A stretch of 64,000 nt of DNA from Nibrella saemangeumensis (GCF_039541915.1 NZ_BAABHD010000021.1:124001-188000); one strand, 5' to 3'. Positions 32,853-42,671 are shown, counted from the first letter of the stretch. The notes: generated by a model not told the origin, from the letters alone. A program made the numbers and translations.

Positions 32853-34535
32853 TTACGTCAGCACTTCTTTCTCGGCCAGCCGGCTTTTTTTATAACCGTA
32901 TGAGAAGTAGATGATCAGACCAATGAACAGCCAGATGATGAAGATCATCCAGTTGCTGATGCCCAATTCAGTCATCAAATATAGGTTGGTCAAAATACCC
33001 ATTACGGGGAGCAGCGAGAAGTTGTGCCGGAATGCCAGTACGGATAGCACGGTCCAGGTGAGCCAGAAGAACGCCAGGAGCGGCTTGGCCTGAATACCCG
33101 TCAGCAACGTGCCGCTCTGCCAGGCAAATACCAGCGCCACCACCAGCCCGATACCAATAATATATTTCCCGTTGACATACGGCACCTTGAACTTCGACTG
33201 CTTTGAAATTCCTTTGGCATCCAGATACAGAATCCCCGCGCAAACCAGGATAAAAGCGAAAAACGTGCCGACGCTGGTCAGGTCGATAAAGAACTGCATA
33301 TCCAGAAACAGCGACGGAATTGCCACCAGAAATCCGGTTACAATGGTAGCGAACGATGGCGTCCGGTAACGCGGATGAATCCGGGCAAATGCCGGCCACA
33401 AAAGACCATCGCGGCTCATAGTCATCCAGATCCGCGGCTGCCCCAACTGGTATACCAGCAGGGCGCTGGTAATAGCCACCACGGCACTCACCGAAATGAC
33501 GCCGGCAATAAAATCCATACCGACATGCTGAAACACATACGCCAGGGGATCATCAACGCCCAGTTCCTTATAATTGACCATACCGGTCAGTACCAGTGTA
33601 ATCAGCACGTACAGCACCGTACAAATGATAAGGCAGTAGATCATTGCCCTGGGCAGGTCACGCTGGGGGTTTTTGCACTCCTCGGCGGTCGTTGAAATGG
33701 AGTCGAAGCCGATGAAAGCAAAGAACACGGAAGCAACGCCACTTAGTACACCGGCTACGCCATTCGGCGCAAACGGCGACCAGTTTTCCGGCCTCACAAA
33801 AAACGCACCCGCCAGAATCACCAGGCCAATAACGGCCAGTTTCAGTACCACCAGAATGTTACTCGCATTGCGGGACTCTTTGATACCAATGTAGACCAGG
33901 GCCGTAATCAGCACGGTAATCAACCCGGCCGGCAGGTCCGCAATGAGCCGGAGGCTGCCCAACTGCGGAGCCGCTTCGTAGGCCTGCGCCAGCGCCACTG
34001 TATTACCGGGTAATGTGCTCAGGCTAACGCCGGTACGATTGGCGGCCTGGACGGCTTCATAGGCCGTTGCCGCCGACCCATAATCGGTTCCGAGATAAGC
34101 CGGAAACTGTATCCCAAACCCCGCGAGCATAGACGTAAAATACTCCGACCAGGATATGGCTACGACCATATTACTGACGGCATATTCCAGAATGAGCGCC
34201 CAGCCAATAATCCAGGCAAATATTTCTCCGAAAGACACATAAGCGTAGGTATAAGCGCTACCACTCACCGGAACCGTTGAGGCAAACTGAGCGTAACTGA
34301 GGGCGGTAAACACGCAGGCGATGGCGGTAAAGACAAACAACAGCGATACGGCCGGACCACCGTTGAAACTTGCCCGGCCGATGGTACTGAAAATACCGGC
34401 TCCGATGATGGCGGCAATACCTAAAGAAGTGAGATCTCGTACGCCCAGTACTTTAACCAGATTTTGGGAGTCACCGTGGGTAGCGTCGGCGACGGCTTTG
34501 TGAACAGATTTTTTACGAAATACAGATTCGCTCAT
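32853..34535 (-). CDS. APC-family amino acid permease (cationic amino acid transporter-like)
   Basis: 560 residues with about twelve to fourteen membrane segments. The N-terminal APC signature is clear (GIAAIIGAGIFSTIGRAS, ALSYAQFASTVPVSGSAYTY), with FFAFIGFDSISTTAEECKNP in the middle, typical of the CAT subgroup that carries arginine, lysine and similar amino acids. Cytoplasmic ends are charged. Substrate cannot be fixed by sequence. Monocistronic, convergent with the methyltransferase gene. Confidence 0.92.
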   Translation of the reverse strand: MSESVFRKKSVHKAVADATHGDSQNLVKVLGVRDLTSLGIAAIIGAGIFSTIGRASFNGGPAVSLLFVFTAIACVFTALSYAQFASTVPVSGSAYTYAYVSFGEIFAWIIGWALILEYAVSNMVVAISWSEYFTSMLAGFGIQFPAYLGTDYGSAATAYEAVQAANRTGVSLSTLPGNTVALAQAYEAAPQLGSLRLIADLPAGLITVLITALVYIGIKESRNASNILVVLKLAVIGLVILAGAFFVRPENWSPFAPNGVAGVLSGVASVFFAFIGFDSISTTAEECKNPQRDLPRAMIYCLIICTVLYVLITLVLTGMVNYKELGVDDPLAYVFQHVGMDFIAGVISVSAVVAITSALLVYQLGQPRIWMTMSRDGLLWPAFARIHPRYRTPSFATIVTGFLVAIPSLFLDMQFFIDLTSVGTFFAFILVCAGILYLDAKGISKQSKFKVPYVNGKYIIGIGLVVALVFAWQSGTLLTGIQAKPLLAFFWLTWTVLSVLAFRHNFSLLPVMGILTNLYLMTELGISNWMIFIIWLFIGLIIYFSYGYKKSRLAEKEVLT

Positions 34536-34648
34536 GCAGGTATCGTTAGAAGTAGCTTTTCTACGGGGGTCAAGGGGCTAAAAATAGCCATTGTCAGCGG
34601 ACATTGAAAATTGCCGGAACATGAATCTTGAAACTTGGAAGTATAAAC

Positions 34649-37600
34649 TCATTTTCGCGCCTGCTTCACCGGCTCCTTCGTCCGCAAAAAAGCAACCAGA
34701 TCCAGGACCTCTGCTTCCGTGAGGTTATCAAACAGACCGGAAGGCATTAGCGAAACCGGCGTTACCTCCCGCGACTGGATAGCAGATTTGCTCAATACCA
34801 CGGGGTCCTGCCCGACTACGCGCATGGTTACCTGCCGGTCATTTTCGCCAATGATGTTGCCGGAGTAGGTGCGCCCGTCGCGGGTGGTGATGACGACCAT
34901 CTTATAATCCTCCTGAATATCTCCACTTGGGTTCAGCACGTTAAAGAGCAGGTAATCCAGATTGGCGCGGTTGGAGCCGGTCAGGTCGGGGCCGATCACC
35001 CCGCCTTCACCGTACATCTTATGACAGCTTCCGCAGGTGCGCTGGAAAACGGTATGTCCTTTAATGGGATCAGCGCTGCCGACGGCTTTGGCCGTCAGCA
35101 GGCGCTGGTATTTGGCGTAGGCCCGCTCGTCGGTACCCGACTGCTCAATCGGCCCGTACACCTCCACGAACCCGCTGCCGACTACCCGCAACAGTTGGCG
35201 GGCTACGTAAGGCGGTACATCCCGCTTGGATATGTCGTTACTCTTCAGCGACTGCGTTAGCATCCAGCCGTACCGGGGCCGCGAGGAAAGCGTCTGTACC
35301 GCTTGTAGTTTTTCGGCCGCGTTGAAATTGTTGTACCGGGACAACAGCAGTTTACCGAGGGATTCGCTGTCGAAAGCGGCAATAGACCGGATGGCATCGG
35401 CCCGCATGGCGGGTTCGCTGAGCAGAGCGGGCAGTTCGCTGGTGAGTTCCTGCCATTTGCGGTTGGTTACCAGTTGCAGAGCCTGCCGGCGTTGTTCAAG
35501 CGGTGCGCTCTTGTCTTTCAGCGTTGTCATGGCCTTCTGCACGGCTTCGGTATCACCGAATCGCTGCGCCAGGTCCGTAGCCAGTTGGGCGGTTCGGGTG
35601 TTGCCGTTTTTCAGCTTAGCGTAGACAGCGGCCCAGTTGGTTGGGACTTTCAGGTCGTAGCGGCCCTCCATGCCGTCGCGCATGCCCTCCAGCATGGCGG
35701 TCTGCATTTTTGGCCCTTTGTCCAGCGCGGCCACCAAAACGTCCATCGCGTCGGCATCTACGGCCCGGCGGGCTACAAAGTTGGCAATCATCGGAATGGC
35801 ACAACGGCCGGCCAGTTCCAGCGCCCGTGCGGGATTTGCTTTCGCCAGCGGTTCCAGGCCGAACCAGAGCATTTTGGGCAGGTTATGGTCGTCAGCATCC
35901 TCTTTGTGCATCACTAGTTGCTCAGTCAGTTGCCAGGCGGCATTCGGATCAACACGCTGTAAGGCCGACGCCAGGTAAAGCCGCACCACCGGCGAAGTAT
36001 CCTCTTTAGCCATTCGGGTGAAGGCCGCAATGGCCTCGGCCGACGGTGCTTTGTCCTCGCACAGCAGTTGAATAGCCCAGGCCCGTACGTATTCGTCTTT
36101 ATCGCTCAGCGACTTGATCAAATCAGCCGGTTTGAACCCACCCGTTACGTGCAGCGCCCACATGGCCCGCAAGCGCCAGTCCGGGTTGGCATTAGTCTGG
36201 AACATTGTGCGAAGCTGGTCATGCGTCTTTTTAGCGAGTTTGTCCTTAACCGACCTGTTTTGCAGGATAGTCCGCGCCCGGCGGGCGTGCCAGTCACTGC
36301 CACTAGTCTGCAGGGATACCAGTTGCTGATCGGTCATTTTGGTCAGATCAGCGTACCGGCCCTTCCAGTTCCCGGCCAGCGACTGCTTGGGTGTAATCCG
36401 GAAAATGCGGCCGGTTTCGCCGTTCACGACTTCATTGCCGCAGATATCGGCATCATGCCAGTCCAGCACGTACAGCCCGCCGTCGGGCCCAACTTCCATG
36501 CTGAAACCCACCCACTGCGCATTATTGGCCATCATGAAATCGTCGCCGTGGTGGCCCACAAAGCCTGAGCCTTTGCGTTCCAGCACATCCGACAGCACAC
36601 CGTGTTCGTGAATGTTAGCCATAAAGATGCGCCCCTGCTGCTCCTTCGGAAAAGCATCCGACTGGTAGACCCTGGCCCCGCCATGCGCCGACCGGTGGCG
36701 GTGGTCGGCAATGGTCTTGATGTCGTTGTAGACGTACGGATTGAAGTGCTGCCCGCCCTGCCGGTGGTAGATTCCCCCTGGAATGACGTGCCAAAGGTGA
36801 GGGATCACGCAGGCACTCATCAGCAACTGCCCTTTTGCGTCGTAGTCGATTCCCCATGGGTTGCTAAAGCCGTGCGCCACTACCTCAAAGCGGTCTTTAG
36901 TGGGATGGTAGCGCCAGACGCCACCATTAATATCGACACCCTCGCCTTTCAGAATGTCCTCCGGAAACGGGTCCTTGTGCCGGTACAACTTACCTTTCCC
37001 CTTCGGCTTGCTCACTTTAGAAGGCGTAGCAAAGCCCTGTAGTCCGTACAGCCAGCCATCCGGCCCCCAGTGCAAACTATTGAGGGTTTCATGGCGATCG
37101 CGGATACCCCAGCCGGATAGCCGGACTTCAATATCGTCCATGTCGGCTTTATCGTCGCCGTTCTTGTCAGGCACATACAGTAAGTTAGGCGGAGCGCCCA
37201 GGAATAGGCCATCGAAACCTACCGCAATAGCCGCCGGGAACGCAATGCCCTCCATAAATACCTTTTTGCTGTCGGCTTTGCCGTCGTGGTCAGTGTCTTC
37301 CAGAATCAGAATGCGGCTGTTGCCGGCATTGGAGAACCCGCGCCCCCGCGATTCATAATCCCGGTTTTCGGCCACCCACAGCCGACCCCGATCGTCCCAG
37401 CAGAAAGCCATCGGCTGGGTCATCATCGGCTCCGACGCCCAGACATTCACCTGAAAACCATCCTTAACCGTCATGTTGGCCACGGCCTCCTCCGGCGTCA
37501 GGAACTTCGCCGAGCGCCCCTCCTGCTGCGCAATCCCCCACAGGGCATAGGTTGAATTCTGGCCACTGAACGCACTCCAGGTTTCGGTCAACTCCACGTC

Positions 37601-38479
37601 GTTCAGCTTTCCGGTATACACAACCAGTTGATGTTTAATCACCTCGGTATCGCCTTTCTTAATGGTCCAGTCAGCCATCCGCGCCCGCGCCGGACCAATG
37701 CCCAACTGACCATCGACCCGCCAGTACTGCGGATACCCTTTATTTTCCGGATGATCGAAAATGGCAATGTGGGCCAGATCATCCCGGCCCTCCACCTGCA
37801 TCCCCACATCCACCCACATCGCGCGTTGCCCTTCGGCTTTTTCGTTGCGCTGGCGGGCGGCATTGATCACCTCGCCGTTAATCCCTTCTTTCCACGGCAT
37901 CCGCAGAAACAGCCCGCCATAATCGTATTTGCCGATGGTCACATCCGTTTTCGCTTCACCCGCCCACTCCAGGTCCAGCAGGTATTTTCCGTTCCTGGCC
38001 CGCATTACCCAGGTCTGCGTTTCGGTCAGTACGGCATTGCCTTTGTCGTCGAGCAAATCGTACACCGTTTGCCATTTCACCTCCGGACCAGAAGCCCGAA
38101 GCACCTTCGCCGATACCCGACGCCAGTAATCGCCCTGCGGGTTGTGGAAATAGTCGCGGCCGTTGACCCTGGTAAAGCCCCAGTACAGACCGGTCTGGTG
38201 CTTGTGGTGTCCCGGACTGTATTCGGTCAACAGCCCCTTGCTGTCGGGAGCCACAATGGGGTGCAGATAGGGCCGGAAGTCGGCTTTGGCATGCTGGGTA
38301 ACGATTGGCTCGTTGCCACCGGCCCGGAAAATGGAAATAGTGCCGGCCTGCTCATCCTGTTTGGCAAGCAGTAAGCTATCGGCGGCCGGAGCGGTGGAGG
38401 TAGCTTCTTTGGGTTTCAGCGCTACCCAGCCGAAACAGATCAGGATCAGAACGGTGCATAGACTAATTGACCTAAGCAT
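34649..38479 (-). CDS. PmoA-like / PVC-type dehydrogenase / HEAT / cytochrome c fusion protein
   Basis: 1276 residues, exported (MLRSISLCTVLILICFGWVA). In order: a PmoA-like (DUF6807-type) domain at about 50-330 (LTEYSPGHHKHQTGLYWGF, HPENKGYPQYWRVDG); a PVC-type membrane-bound dehydrogenase beta-propeller at about 335-730 (MAFCWDDRGRLWVAENRDYE, LHWGPDGWLYGLQGFA); HEAT-like repeats at about 740-1070; and a C-terminal c-type heme domain with CGSCH near residue 1146 (CGSCHKMYGEGGVIGPDLTG). Such proteins are common next to sugar oxidation genes; here it stands alone. Probably a periplasmic oxidoreductase of carbohydrate-like substrates, by inference. Confidence 0.85.
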   Translation of the reverse strand: MLRSISLCTVLILICFGWVALKPKEATSTAPAADSLLLAKQDEQAGTISIFRAGGNEPIVTQHAKADFRPYLHPIVAPDSKGLLTEYSPGHHKHQTGLYWGFTRVNGRDYFHNPQGDYWRRVSAKVLRASGPEVKWQTVYDLLDDKGNAVLTETQTWVMRARNGKYLLDLEWAGEAKTDVTIGKYDYGGLFLRMPWKEGINGEVINAARQRNEKAEGQRAMWVDVGMQVEGRDDLAHIAIFDHPENKGYPQYWRVDGQLGIGPARARMADWTIKKGDTEVIKHQLVVYTGKLNDVELTETWSAFSGQNSTYALWGIAQQEGRSAKFLTPEEAVANMTVKDGFQVNVWASEPMMTQPMAFCWDDRGRLWVAENRDYESRGRGFSNAGNSRILILEDTDHDGKADSKKVFMEGIAFPAAIAVGFDGLFLGAPPNLLYVPDKNGDDKADMDDIEVRLSGWGIRDRHETLNSLHWGPDGWLYGLQGFATPSKVSKPKGKGKLYRHKDPFPEDILKGEGVDINGGVWRYHPTKDRFEVVAHGFSNPWGIDYDAKGQLLMSACVIPHLWHVIPGGIYHRQGGQHFNPYVYNDIKTIADHRHRSAHGGARVYQSDAFPKEQQGRIFMANIHEHGVLSDVLERKGSGFVGHHGDDFMMANNAQWVGFSMEVGPDGGLYVLDWHDADICGNEVVNGETGRIFRITPKQSLAGNWKGRYADLTKMTDQQLVSLQTSGSDWHARRARTILQNRSVKDKLAKKTHDQLRTMFQTNANPDWRLRAMWALHVTGGFKPADLIKSLSDKDEYVRAWAIQLLCEDKAPSAEAIAAFTRMAKEDTSPVVRLYLASALQRVDPNAAWQLTEQLVMHKEDADDHNLPKMLWFGLEPLAKANPARALELAGRCAIPMIANFVARRAVDADAMDVLVAALDKGPKMQTAMLEGMRDGMEGRYDLKVPTNWAAVYAKLKNGNTRTAQLATDLAQRFGDTEAVQKAMTTLKDKSAPLEQRRQALQLVTNRKWQELTSELPALLSEPAMRADAIRSIAAFDSESLGKLLLSRYNNFNAAEKLQAVQTLSSRPRYGWMLTQSLKSNDISKRDVPPYVARQLLRVVGSGFVEVYGPIEQSGTDERAYAKYQRLLTAKAVGSADPIKGHTVFQRTCGSCHKMYGEGGVIGPDLTGSNRANLDYLLFNVLNPSGDIQEDYKMVVITTRDGRTYSGNIIGENDRQVTMRVVGQDPVVLSKSAIQSREVTPVSLMPSGLFDNLTEAEVLDLVAFLRTKEPVKQARK

Positions 38480-38610
38480 AGGACGTATGACGGAAAAAGG
38501 GTTAAAGGCAGACTATATGGTAAAGACAGCAAGTAACGTTTCCTATCTGTCAGAGTCAATAGCCCCGGCAGGATACCCACCCGCTATGCCAAACCGTGGG
38601 CCAAATTGGC

Positions 38611-38618
38611 TACCTTTG
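38611..38618 (+). promoter_or_regulatory. -7 element of the gldA promoter
   Basis: TACCTTTG, exact TAnnTTTG match, 33 nt before the gldA ATG. Confidence 0.5.
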
Positions 38619-38651
38619 CGGACTTCCGATTATAACCACTGAAGGTTCTGT

Positions 38652-39575
38652 ATGTCGATTCGCGTCGAGCAACTTACCAAACAATACGGCAGTACCGGCC
38701 AGCGGGCCGTCGATCAGATTTCGTTTTCGGTAAAACCCGGTGAGATTGTCGGCTTTCTCGGCCCCAACGGAGCCGGTAAGTCCACCACCATGAAAATCGC
38801 TACCGGTTACCTACCTCCTACGACCGGCACGATTGAGGTGAACGGCTTTGATGTGCGCACGGCACCCATGGAAGTGCGCCGGAGCGTGGGGTACCTGCCG
38901 GAGCATAACCCGCTCTACCTCGATATGTACGTCAAAGAATACCTGCGCTTTGCCGGTTCGCTACACGGCTTATCGGGCACCCAACTGACCAGCCGCATTG
39001 CCGACATGATCGACTTAGTCCGTCTGGAACGGGAGCAGCACAAGCGCATCGGCCAGTTATCAAAAGGCTACCGGCAGCGTGTCGGTCTGGCGCAGGCGCT
39101 GCTGCACAACCCGCCCGTGCTGATCCTCGACGAACCCACCACCGGCCTGGACCCTAACCAGCTGACCGAAATCCGGGAGGTAATCCGGCAGGCCGGCAAA
39201 GACAAAACCGTGCTGTTTTCCACCCACATCATGCAGGAGGTAGAAGCCGTCTGCGACCGGGTCGTTATCATCAACCGGGGCCGCATCGTCGCCGACGGTC
39301 CGCTGAGCGAACTACGCGCCAGCGCCGACGATAAAACCACCGTTGTTGCCGAGTTCGAACAGGATCTGGCGCAGCCGGAATTACTGGCAAACCTGCCGGG
39401 AGTAGAGCAGGTGGTGCCGCTGGGGCAGGGCCGGTACCGCCTTGTAGCGCAACGCCAGGCCGACCTCCGGGCGGCCGTATTCCGACTGGCAGCCGATAAA
39501 GGGCTGACACTGGTAGGGCTGAAACAGCAGGAAAGTTCCCTGGAGGGTATCTTCCGGGAGCTTACGCAGGGGTAG
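38652..39575 (+). CDS. gldA: ABC transporter ATP-binding protein, gliding-motility GldA type
   Basis: 307 residues. Walker A GPNGAGKST at 37-45, signature LSKGYRQRVGLAQALLHNP, Walker B VLILDEPTTGLDPNQ, and switch His in FSTHIMQEVEAVCDRV. The sequence VGYLPEHNPLYLDMYVKEYL and the C-terminal about 80-residue extension match GldA, the ATPase of the GldAFG exporter needed for gliding in Flavobacterium johnsoniae. The GldF and GldG permease partners are not adjacent in this window. The gene converges on the AAA ATPase gene with a 37-nt gap. Confidence 0.88.
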   Translation: MSIRVEQLTKQYGSTGQRAVDQISFSVKPGEIVGFLGPNGAGKSTTMKIATGYLPPTTGTIEVNGFDVRTAPMEVRRSVGYLPEHNPLYLDMYVKEYLRFAGSLHGLSGTQLTSRIADMIDLVRLEREQHKRIGQLSKGYRQRVGLAQALLHNPPVLILDEPTTGLDPNQLTEIREVIRQAGKDKTVLFSTHIMQEVEAVCDRVVIINRGRIVADGPLSELRASADDKTTVVAEFEQDLAQPELLANLPGVEQVVPLGQGRYRLVAQRQADLRAAVFRLAADKGLTLVGLKQQESSLEGIFRELTQG

Positions 39576-39612
39576 CCCACGAGATACAAAACTGCCGAGC
39601 ATCTGAACATCT

Positions 39613-40791
39613 CTATTGGGTAAAGACACCAAACCGCCTGAGGTTTTGTTCCAGCGTAGCCAAGCTGCAAACCCAGGTACCGGACCGCAATTGGTAATCA
39701 TCGGCTGTTGGCGTAATCACCAACAAGGGCGGATTGCTCAGGTCCTGCAACGCAACGGTATTGCCTTTGCTGAGGGCAGGGGAATTGGTTAGTTTAATCT
39801 CAACTGCCAGTATAATACGGGCTCCCTGCTCAATGACTAAGTCCAATTCAGCGCCCTGCTGAGTCCGGTAGAAATAGGCGGTAGTACCCGACTCCAGCAT
39901 CGCTATGATTTGCTGCACGATGTACCCCTCCCAGGAACCTCCTGCGACGGGATGGCCCAACAAGGCTTCTTCGTCGTACAGCCTGAGTAGGTGGTGCGCT
40001 ATCCCCGAGTCGCGGATGTATACCTTTGGAGCCTTTGTCAGTCGCTTGCCCACATTAATAAAATAAGGAGCCAATCGCCGGACCAGAAAAGCCTGTTCCA
40101 GAAAATCGACATACCGATGTACCGTGGCCACAGAAATTCCAAGCGAATTAGCCAGCATAGAGTAATTCAGTAAACCGCTCTGCTGACTGGCCAGCATGGT
40201 GAGCAACCGCCGGACTAACGCAGGGGCGGCCGGTAAGCCCAACTGAGGTAAATCGCGCTGAAGGTAGGTCGTAATAAACGATTCAAACCACTCCCGCAGC
40301 CACCAGTCGGTTGGTGCCAGAAAGGCTTCGGGAAAGCCACCCCGCAACCAATGCAGCCGATAGCTAGCCGGGGCCGGCAACTCCTGGTACAATAACGGAT
40401 GCATCTCCAGGTACACCACCCGCCCGGCCATTGATTCCGATGTATTTCGCAACAGAGCGGGCGAGGCCGAGCCCAGCAGCAAAAACCGGCCACCTACCCG
40501 ATGCTGATCAATGACTCCGCGCAGGAGCGGAAACAAGTCCGGAAACTGCTGTACTTCATCCAGAATAACAGTCTCTTCCTGGCGGTTTATCAGATAAATT
40601 TTCGGATCGGTTTCCAGCCTGGCCCGTTGCGACGGGACCTCAAGATCCAGGTAAACCGACGGACGGGCGAGTCTGGGTTGAATGGCTTTTACTAAGGTAG
40701 TCTTTCCTACCTGCCTGGGCCCCACCAGCACAACAGCCGGAAAATACGTCAGTAAGTCGAATACTTTCTCCTCAAGAATGCGCTGTATCAT
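39613..40791 (-). CDS. AAA+ ATPase with DUF4143 domain
   Basis: 392 residues from the ATG at 40791. Walker A VGPRQVGKTTL at about 23-33, Walker B ETVILDEVQQFPDL, then a helical region and a C-terminal DUF4143 domain with a PD-(D/E)xK-like core (GAELDLVIEQGARIILAVEIK). The family is widespread, sporadically distributed and of unknown function; links to mobile elements have been suggested. A perfect 19-bp palindrome (40797-40843) lies directly upstream and overlaps the promoter-like box, pointing to tight repression, perhaps autoregulation. Base use differs little from its neighbours. Confidence 0.9.
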   Translation of the reverse strand: MIQRILEEKVFDLLTYFPAVVLVGPRQVGKTTLVKAIQPRLARPSVYLDLEVPSQRARLETDPKIYLINRQEETVILDEVQQFPDLFPLLRGVIDQHRVGGRFLLLGSASPALLRNTSESMAGRVVYLEMHPLLYQELPAPASYRLHWLRGGFPEAFLAPTDWWLREWFESFITTYLQRDLPQLGLPAAPALVRRLLTMLASQQSGLLNYSMLANSLGISVATVHRYVDFLEQAFLVRRLAPYFINVGKRLTKAPKVYIRDSGIAHHLLRLYDEEALLGHPVAGGSWEGYIVQQIIAMLESGTTAYFYRTQQGAELDLVIEQGARIILAVEIKLTNSPALSKGNTVALQDLSNPPLLVITPTADDYQLRSGTWVCSLATLEQNLRRFGVFTQ

Positions 40792-40796
40792 ACCCA

Positions 40797-40843
40797 AATA
40801 TTCATGTAAATTTTTTATCGCGTGAAAAATTTACATGAATATT
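40797..40843. promoter_or_regulatory. Perfect 19-bp inverted repeat at the AAA-ATPase promoter
   Basis: AATATTCATGTAAATTTTT at 40797-40815 and its exact reverse complement at 40825-40843, 9-nt spacer. The proximal arm ends 6 nt before the ATG and includes AATATTTG, a near match to the -7 consensus, so a bound protein would block RNA polymerase. Confidence 0.7.
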
Positions 40844-40857
40844 ATTGAAAAATCACG

Positions 40858-40882
40858 AAAAAAGCCGGCCCAAAGGCCGGCT
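40858..40882 (-). terminator. Intrinsic terminator of the DUF4136 gene
   Basis: AGCCGGCC and GGCCGGCT enclose a 4-nt loop, followed on the minus strand by six T. Confidence 0.85.
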
Positions 40883-40917
40883 CAACAAGTAGAAGTTTCT
40901 GTGCGGTGGTGGAATCG

Positions 40918-41451
40918 CTATTTCTGCGAGGCCATAAGGGGATATTGGTCAAAAATAGAACGGACAATTCCTTTAAAGTAATTGTTTTTGAAATTCGGGT
41001 TCCTCATCATCTTTGAGGCATACCCTTTCCAGATTACCTGATACGTCTCCGCGTCAATCAGGGAAATCATCAGCGTGCCTTCATCCAGGTTGTAATCAAT
41101 CCGTTTGTAGGTAGCCTCATCATCCTCGCGCACCACCCAATCTCTGATGACCGGCTGCTGATACCCCCGGAAGCGCAGGTCGCTCCGGAAAATATTGTAG
41201 GAGATCAGCAGATTTGGGCTTCGGTTACTCACCCGGTAGCCACGGGCTTCCATCTGATGCCGGATGGCATCCTGGATGTCGGAGCACAGCAACGTGGAGT
41301 CGATGTACTCGCACTCCAGAAAATTAAAGGATTTGTAATTTTTAAATTGCCCTTCGTAGCTGTAATCGTGCTCCACAAACAATTTTCCGGGCATACAACC
41401 AACCATACTGACGACCGCCAGCACAACAAGAACGCCAACCAGTTTTCTCAT
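40918..41451 (-). CDS. DUF4136 lipoprotein
   Basis: 177 residues with a lipoprotein signal (MRKLVGVLVVLAVVSMVGC, lipobox VVSMVGC). The body matches DUF4136 (FKNYKSFNFLE, IQDAIRHQMEARGYR, NLLISYNI, GTLMISLIDAETYQVIWKGYA), a family of small outer-membrane lipoproteins. Function unknown. Monocistronic, with its own terminator; aroB lies upstream on the same strand across 125 nt. Confidence 0.88.
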   Translation of the reverse strand: MRKLVGVLVVLAVVSMVGCMPGKLFVEHDYSYEGQFKNYKSFNFLECEYIDSTLLCSDIQDAIRHQMEARGYRVSNRSPNLLISYNIFRSDLRFRGYQQPVIRDWVVREDDEATYKRIDYNLDEGTLMISLIDAETYQVIWKGYASKMMRNPNFKNNYFKGIVRSIFDQYPLMASQK

Positions 41452-41576
41452 AATAGACTTGTAACAGTTAAGATGGACTAAAAAGCGACTTTTTGTAAAA
41501 ATGTATGACTTTTTGAATCAAACTCTATGTACTAAGCCTTTGTTTAGCGTTCTGACTGTCAGGGACAACAATTTAG

Positions 41577-42605
41577 TTAACCCCGATAATAGTCGAGCGC
41601 CTGGCGCATTTCGGACCTGGTAACCGGTATATCGAATGCACAGCGGCCGGGCCCGTCCAGCAGCGCCATGCGCACCTGTTTACCCTGGTTTTTCTTGTCC
41701 TGTACTGTCAGCGTCACAATGGGTTCTACGTCGGCTCCGGTCAGGTTTACTTTTCCATATACGGAAAAAATGTACTCTTCGATTTCTGCCAGCAGGGTGG
41801 CGTCAATCATATTTCTCTGATGGGCCAGAAAGGCCTCGGTTACCATACCAACCGCAATCGCTTCGCCATGCAGCAATCGCTTCCTCGGCTGGGCCAGAAA
41901 ATAGGTCTCCACAGCATGACCCAGCGTATGACCGAAATTCAGAATCTTCCGCAGCCCTTTCTCGGTGGGGTCCTGCTCCACCACCCGCTGCTTCACGGCA
42001 ACGGAATGAGCTACTAACTCAGTCAGATTCTGCTCGGTCAGATCGCGTCGACGAATTTCATCCCACATCCTTGCGTCGGCAATCAGACAGTGCTTGATCA
42101 CCTCGGCAAAACCCGAGCGCAGTTCCCGTTCGGGCAGGGTTTGAAGAAATACCGGATCGATAAGAACCGTTTCGGGCAGTTTGAAGACACCAATATGGTT
42201 TTTATATCCGTGAAAGTCAATACCCAATTTACCGCCTACACTCGCATCGACCTGCGCCAGCAGCGTAGTTGGAATCTGCGCAAAGGCGATACCGCGCTTG
42301 TAGGTAGCCGCGCAGAAGCCACCCATATCGCCAATTACCCCCCCGCCCAGGTTCAAAAGCAGCCCGTGGCGGTCAAAATTAGCGTTGGTCAGTGCCTCCC
42401 AGATCGTTTCACAAGTGCGCAGGTGCTTGTGTTCTTCGCCCGCCTTTATGCGAATGATGGTGTGTTTTGGCAACCACTTTTTTACTAAAGGGTAACAAAA
42501 TTTTTGGGTATGGTAATCAACCAGTACAGCAACGGATGAAAATTGGTGTTTTTCGAGAAATTGAGGTAGCGTTTCGGCAATGGGCGCAATACGGACGTCG
42601 GACAT
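41577..42605 (-). CDS. aroB: 3-dehydroquinate synthase
   Basis: Second step of the shikimate pathway, NAD- and zinc-dependent. Blocks: INLGGGV-type cofactor loop LLNLGGGVIGDMGGFCAATY, IPTTLLAQVDASVGGKLGID, LPERELRSGFAEVIKH, and zinc ligands in RKILNFGHTLGHAVE and LLHGEAIAVGMV. The start at 42605 (MSDVRIAPIAE) gives 342 residues, the family length, and fits a -7 box 22 nt upstream; the longer frame contains the promoter. The 150-nt region upstream consists largely of short-period repeats. Confidence 0.95.
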   Translation of the reverse strand: MSDVRIAPIAETLPQFLEKHQFSSVAVLVDYHTQKFCYPLVKKWLPKHTIIRIKAGEEHKHLRTCETIWEALTNANFDRHGLLLNLGGGVIGDMGGFCAATYKRGIAFAQIPTTLLAQVDASVGGKLGIDFHGYKNHIGVFKLPETVLIDPVFLQTLPERELRSGFAEVIKHCLIADARMWDEIRRRDLTEQNLTELVAHSVAVKQRVVEQDPTEKGLRKILNFGHTLGHAVETYFLAQPRKRLLHGEAIAVGMVTEAFLAHQRNMIDATLLAEIEEYIFSVYGKVNLTGADVEPIVTLTVQDKKNQGKQVRMALLDGPGRCAFDIPVTRSEMRQALDYYRG

Positions 42606-42626
42606 AAGGGGAAGGTTAATTTCCCA

Positions 42627-42634
42627 CAAAAATA
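42627..42634 (-). promoter_or_regulatory. Candidate -7 element of aroB
   Basis: TATTTTTG on the minus strand matches TAnnTTTG and would give a leader of about 15 nt. The -33 region falls inside the 7-nt repeat array at 42637-42671. Confidence 0.45.
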
Positions 42635-42636
42635 GG

Positions 42637-42671
42637 ATAGTCAATAGTCGTTAGTCGTTAGTCATCAGTAA
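42637..42671. repeat. Five degenerate 7-nt units
   Basis: Tandem units ATAGTCA, ATAGTCG, TTAGTCG, TTAGTCA, TCAGTAA. A degenerate complement (AACTAACCACTA) follows at about 42690, so the array may be half of a decayed palindrome. Confidence 0.65.
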
